Positions 5,596-6,072 of a stretch of 6,072 bases of DNA are shown piece after piece. The DNA lies in assembly GCA_021732895.1 (NCBI GenBank), contig JAKFWE010000326.1, positions 1-6,072 of the forward strand, read 5' to 3'. The notes under the pieces were generated by a model. The model was given only the letters and a program-made list of their open reading frames with translations. It was not told the DNA's origin and ran no database searches. The DNA is from Allobosea sp. (GTDB lineage: Bacteria > Pseudomonadota > Alphaproteobacteria > Rhizobiales > Beijerinckiaceae). The number at the start of each line of letters is the position of its first letter. Within the stretch, counting starts at the first letter, position 1. The position numbers were made by a program, and so were the translations under genes.

Positions 5596-6072
5596 ATGTC
5601 AGGTGGAAATTCGACAGGCGCGGCGCCGCCGCCAAGCCCGCCGGCCAATCCGCGCAGCGACATGATCTTCGACGCGCCCGGCGTCACCGACTACCAGAAC
5701 CCGACCCACACCGCCGACAACCGGCTGCGCGTCGGCTATCCGCGCCTCGAGACGCTCGGATCGACCCCGACCGACCTCGCGACGGCGCGGCAGATCACCG
5801 CTCCAATGCCCGAGGACCGCCGGCCCGACTACGAGGCGAACGGCGTCTTCAAGGCGCCCCTGACCTCCGACGCCTACGCCGACGTGAAGCGCGCCCTCGC
5901 CTATGTCCCGGCGACCGGCATCGTCTTCTTCACCGGCGCGCGCTTCGAGACCTACACGCTCGGCAATTTCGAAAGCCGCGTCGTCAACGGCGCGATCACC
6001 CTGCAGGCCGTCGACCAGACGTTTCCGCCGCCGCCGGACCCGGCGAACGCCGCCTCCGCCGAGCCGGCGGCC
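5596..6072 (+). CDS. Unrecognised Pro/Ala-rich protein, N-terminal 159 residues (runs off right edge)
   Basis: The frame is open from the ATG at 5596 to the window end, with a strong GGGGGAGAAG ribosome binding site (5583-5592) 3 nt before the start. Residues 2-20 are a flexible leader rich in Gly, Ser, Pro and Ala (MSGGNSTGAAPPPSPPANP). Residues about 21-140 look globular, with DMIFDAPGVTDYQNPTH, DNRLRVGYPRLETLG, DVKRALAYVPATGIVFFTG and ARFETYTLGNFESRVVNGA. The last visible part is another Pro/Ala linker (FPPPPDPANAASAEPAA), suggesting a further domain outside the window. I do not recognise the family. No signal peptide or membrane helix is seen. Its position after a DUF2169 gene makes a T6SS cargo or adaptor role possible, but this rests on context alone. 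Confidence 0.75.
   Translation, partial: MSGGNSTGAAPPPSPPANPRSDMIFDAPGVTDYQNPTHTADNRLRVGYPRLETLGSTPTDLATARQITAPMPEDRRPDYEANGVFKAPLTSDAYADVKRALAYVPATGIVFFTGARFETYTLGNFESRVVNGAITLQAVDQTFPPPPDPANAASAEPAA

Noticed and set aside
2748..5687. A 979-codon minus-strand open frame spanning carA and the DUF2169 gene
   Set aside because: It is antisense to two clear protein families, its product is a low-complexity Arg/Ala/Gly/Asp-rich string with no recognisable domain, and it overlaps yqeY. Long antisense frames are expected in DNA with strong GC3 bias.

Overview
The window is GC-rich and reads as a chromosomal segment of an alphaproteobacterium, most likely Hyphomicrobiales (Rhizobiales). The basis is the sequence character of DnaG and CarA and the housekeeping cluster carA / yqeY / dnaG, an order I recall as common in that group. 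I cannot name the genus from sequence alone.

Layout, left to right. (1) 1-762, minus: the N-terminal 254 codons of DNA primase dnaG, running off the left edge. (2) 763-2347, plus: an accessory island with two type II toxin-antitoxin modules in tandem. The first is a VapBC pair (Rv0623-type antitoxin and PIN toxin, overlapping by 7 nt). The second is a BrnT/BrnA pair whose toxin gene carries a +1 frameshift at a run of five A's. Each module has its own candidate promoter containing or overlapping a short palindrome. (3) 2348-2809, minus: yqeY (GatB/YqeY domain), ending 3 nt from the convergent brnA stop. (4) 2810-2969: a divergent promoter region with two small inverted repeats. (5) 2970-4178, plus: carA, the small (glutaminase) subunit of carbamoyl-phosphate synthetase, with an intact catalytic triad. 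(6) 4266-5546, plus: a DUF2169 protein of the kind usually found beside type VI secretion (T6SS) spike or effector genes. (7) 5596 to the right edge, plus: the start of an unrecognised proline/alanine-rich protein, probably in the same operon.

How the parts relate: dnaG, yqeY and carA are core genes for replication, a tRNA-linked function of uncertain role, and pyrimidine/arginine supply. The TA modules appear to have been inserted between yqeY and dnaG. They are transcribed against the direction in which yqeY would read into dnaG, so read-through from yqeY would be antisense to both. The DUF2169 gene and its follower look like the left end of a separate accessory cassette (possibly T6SS cargo) attached downstream of carA.

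No gene-free stretch exceeds 300 bases. I saw no tRNA, rRNA, CRISPR array, insertion sequence or phage integrase. The most notable points are the frameshifted brnT, the loss of all four zinc ligands in the DnaG N-terminal domain, the TA island in a core cluster, and the DUF2169 plus unknown-protein pair. I found no clearly new biological system; the best candidate for something undescribed is the protein starting at 5596.
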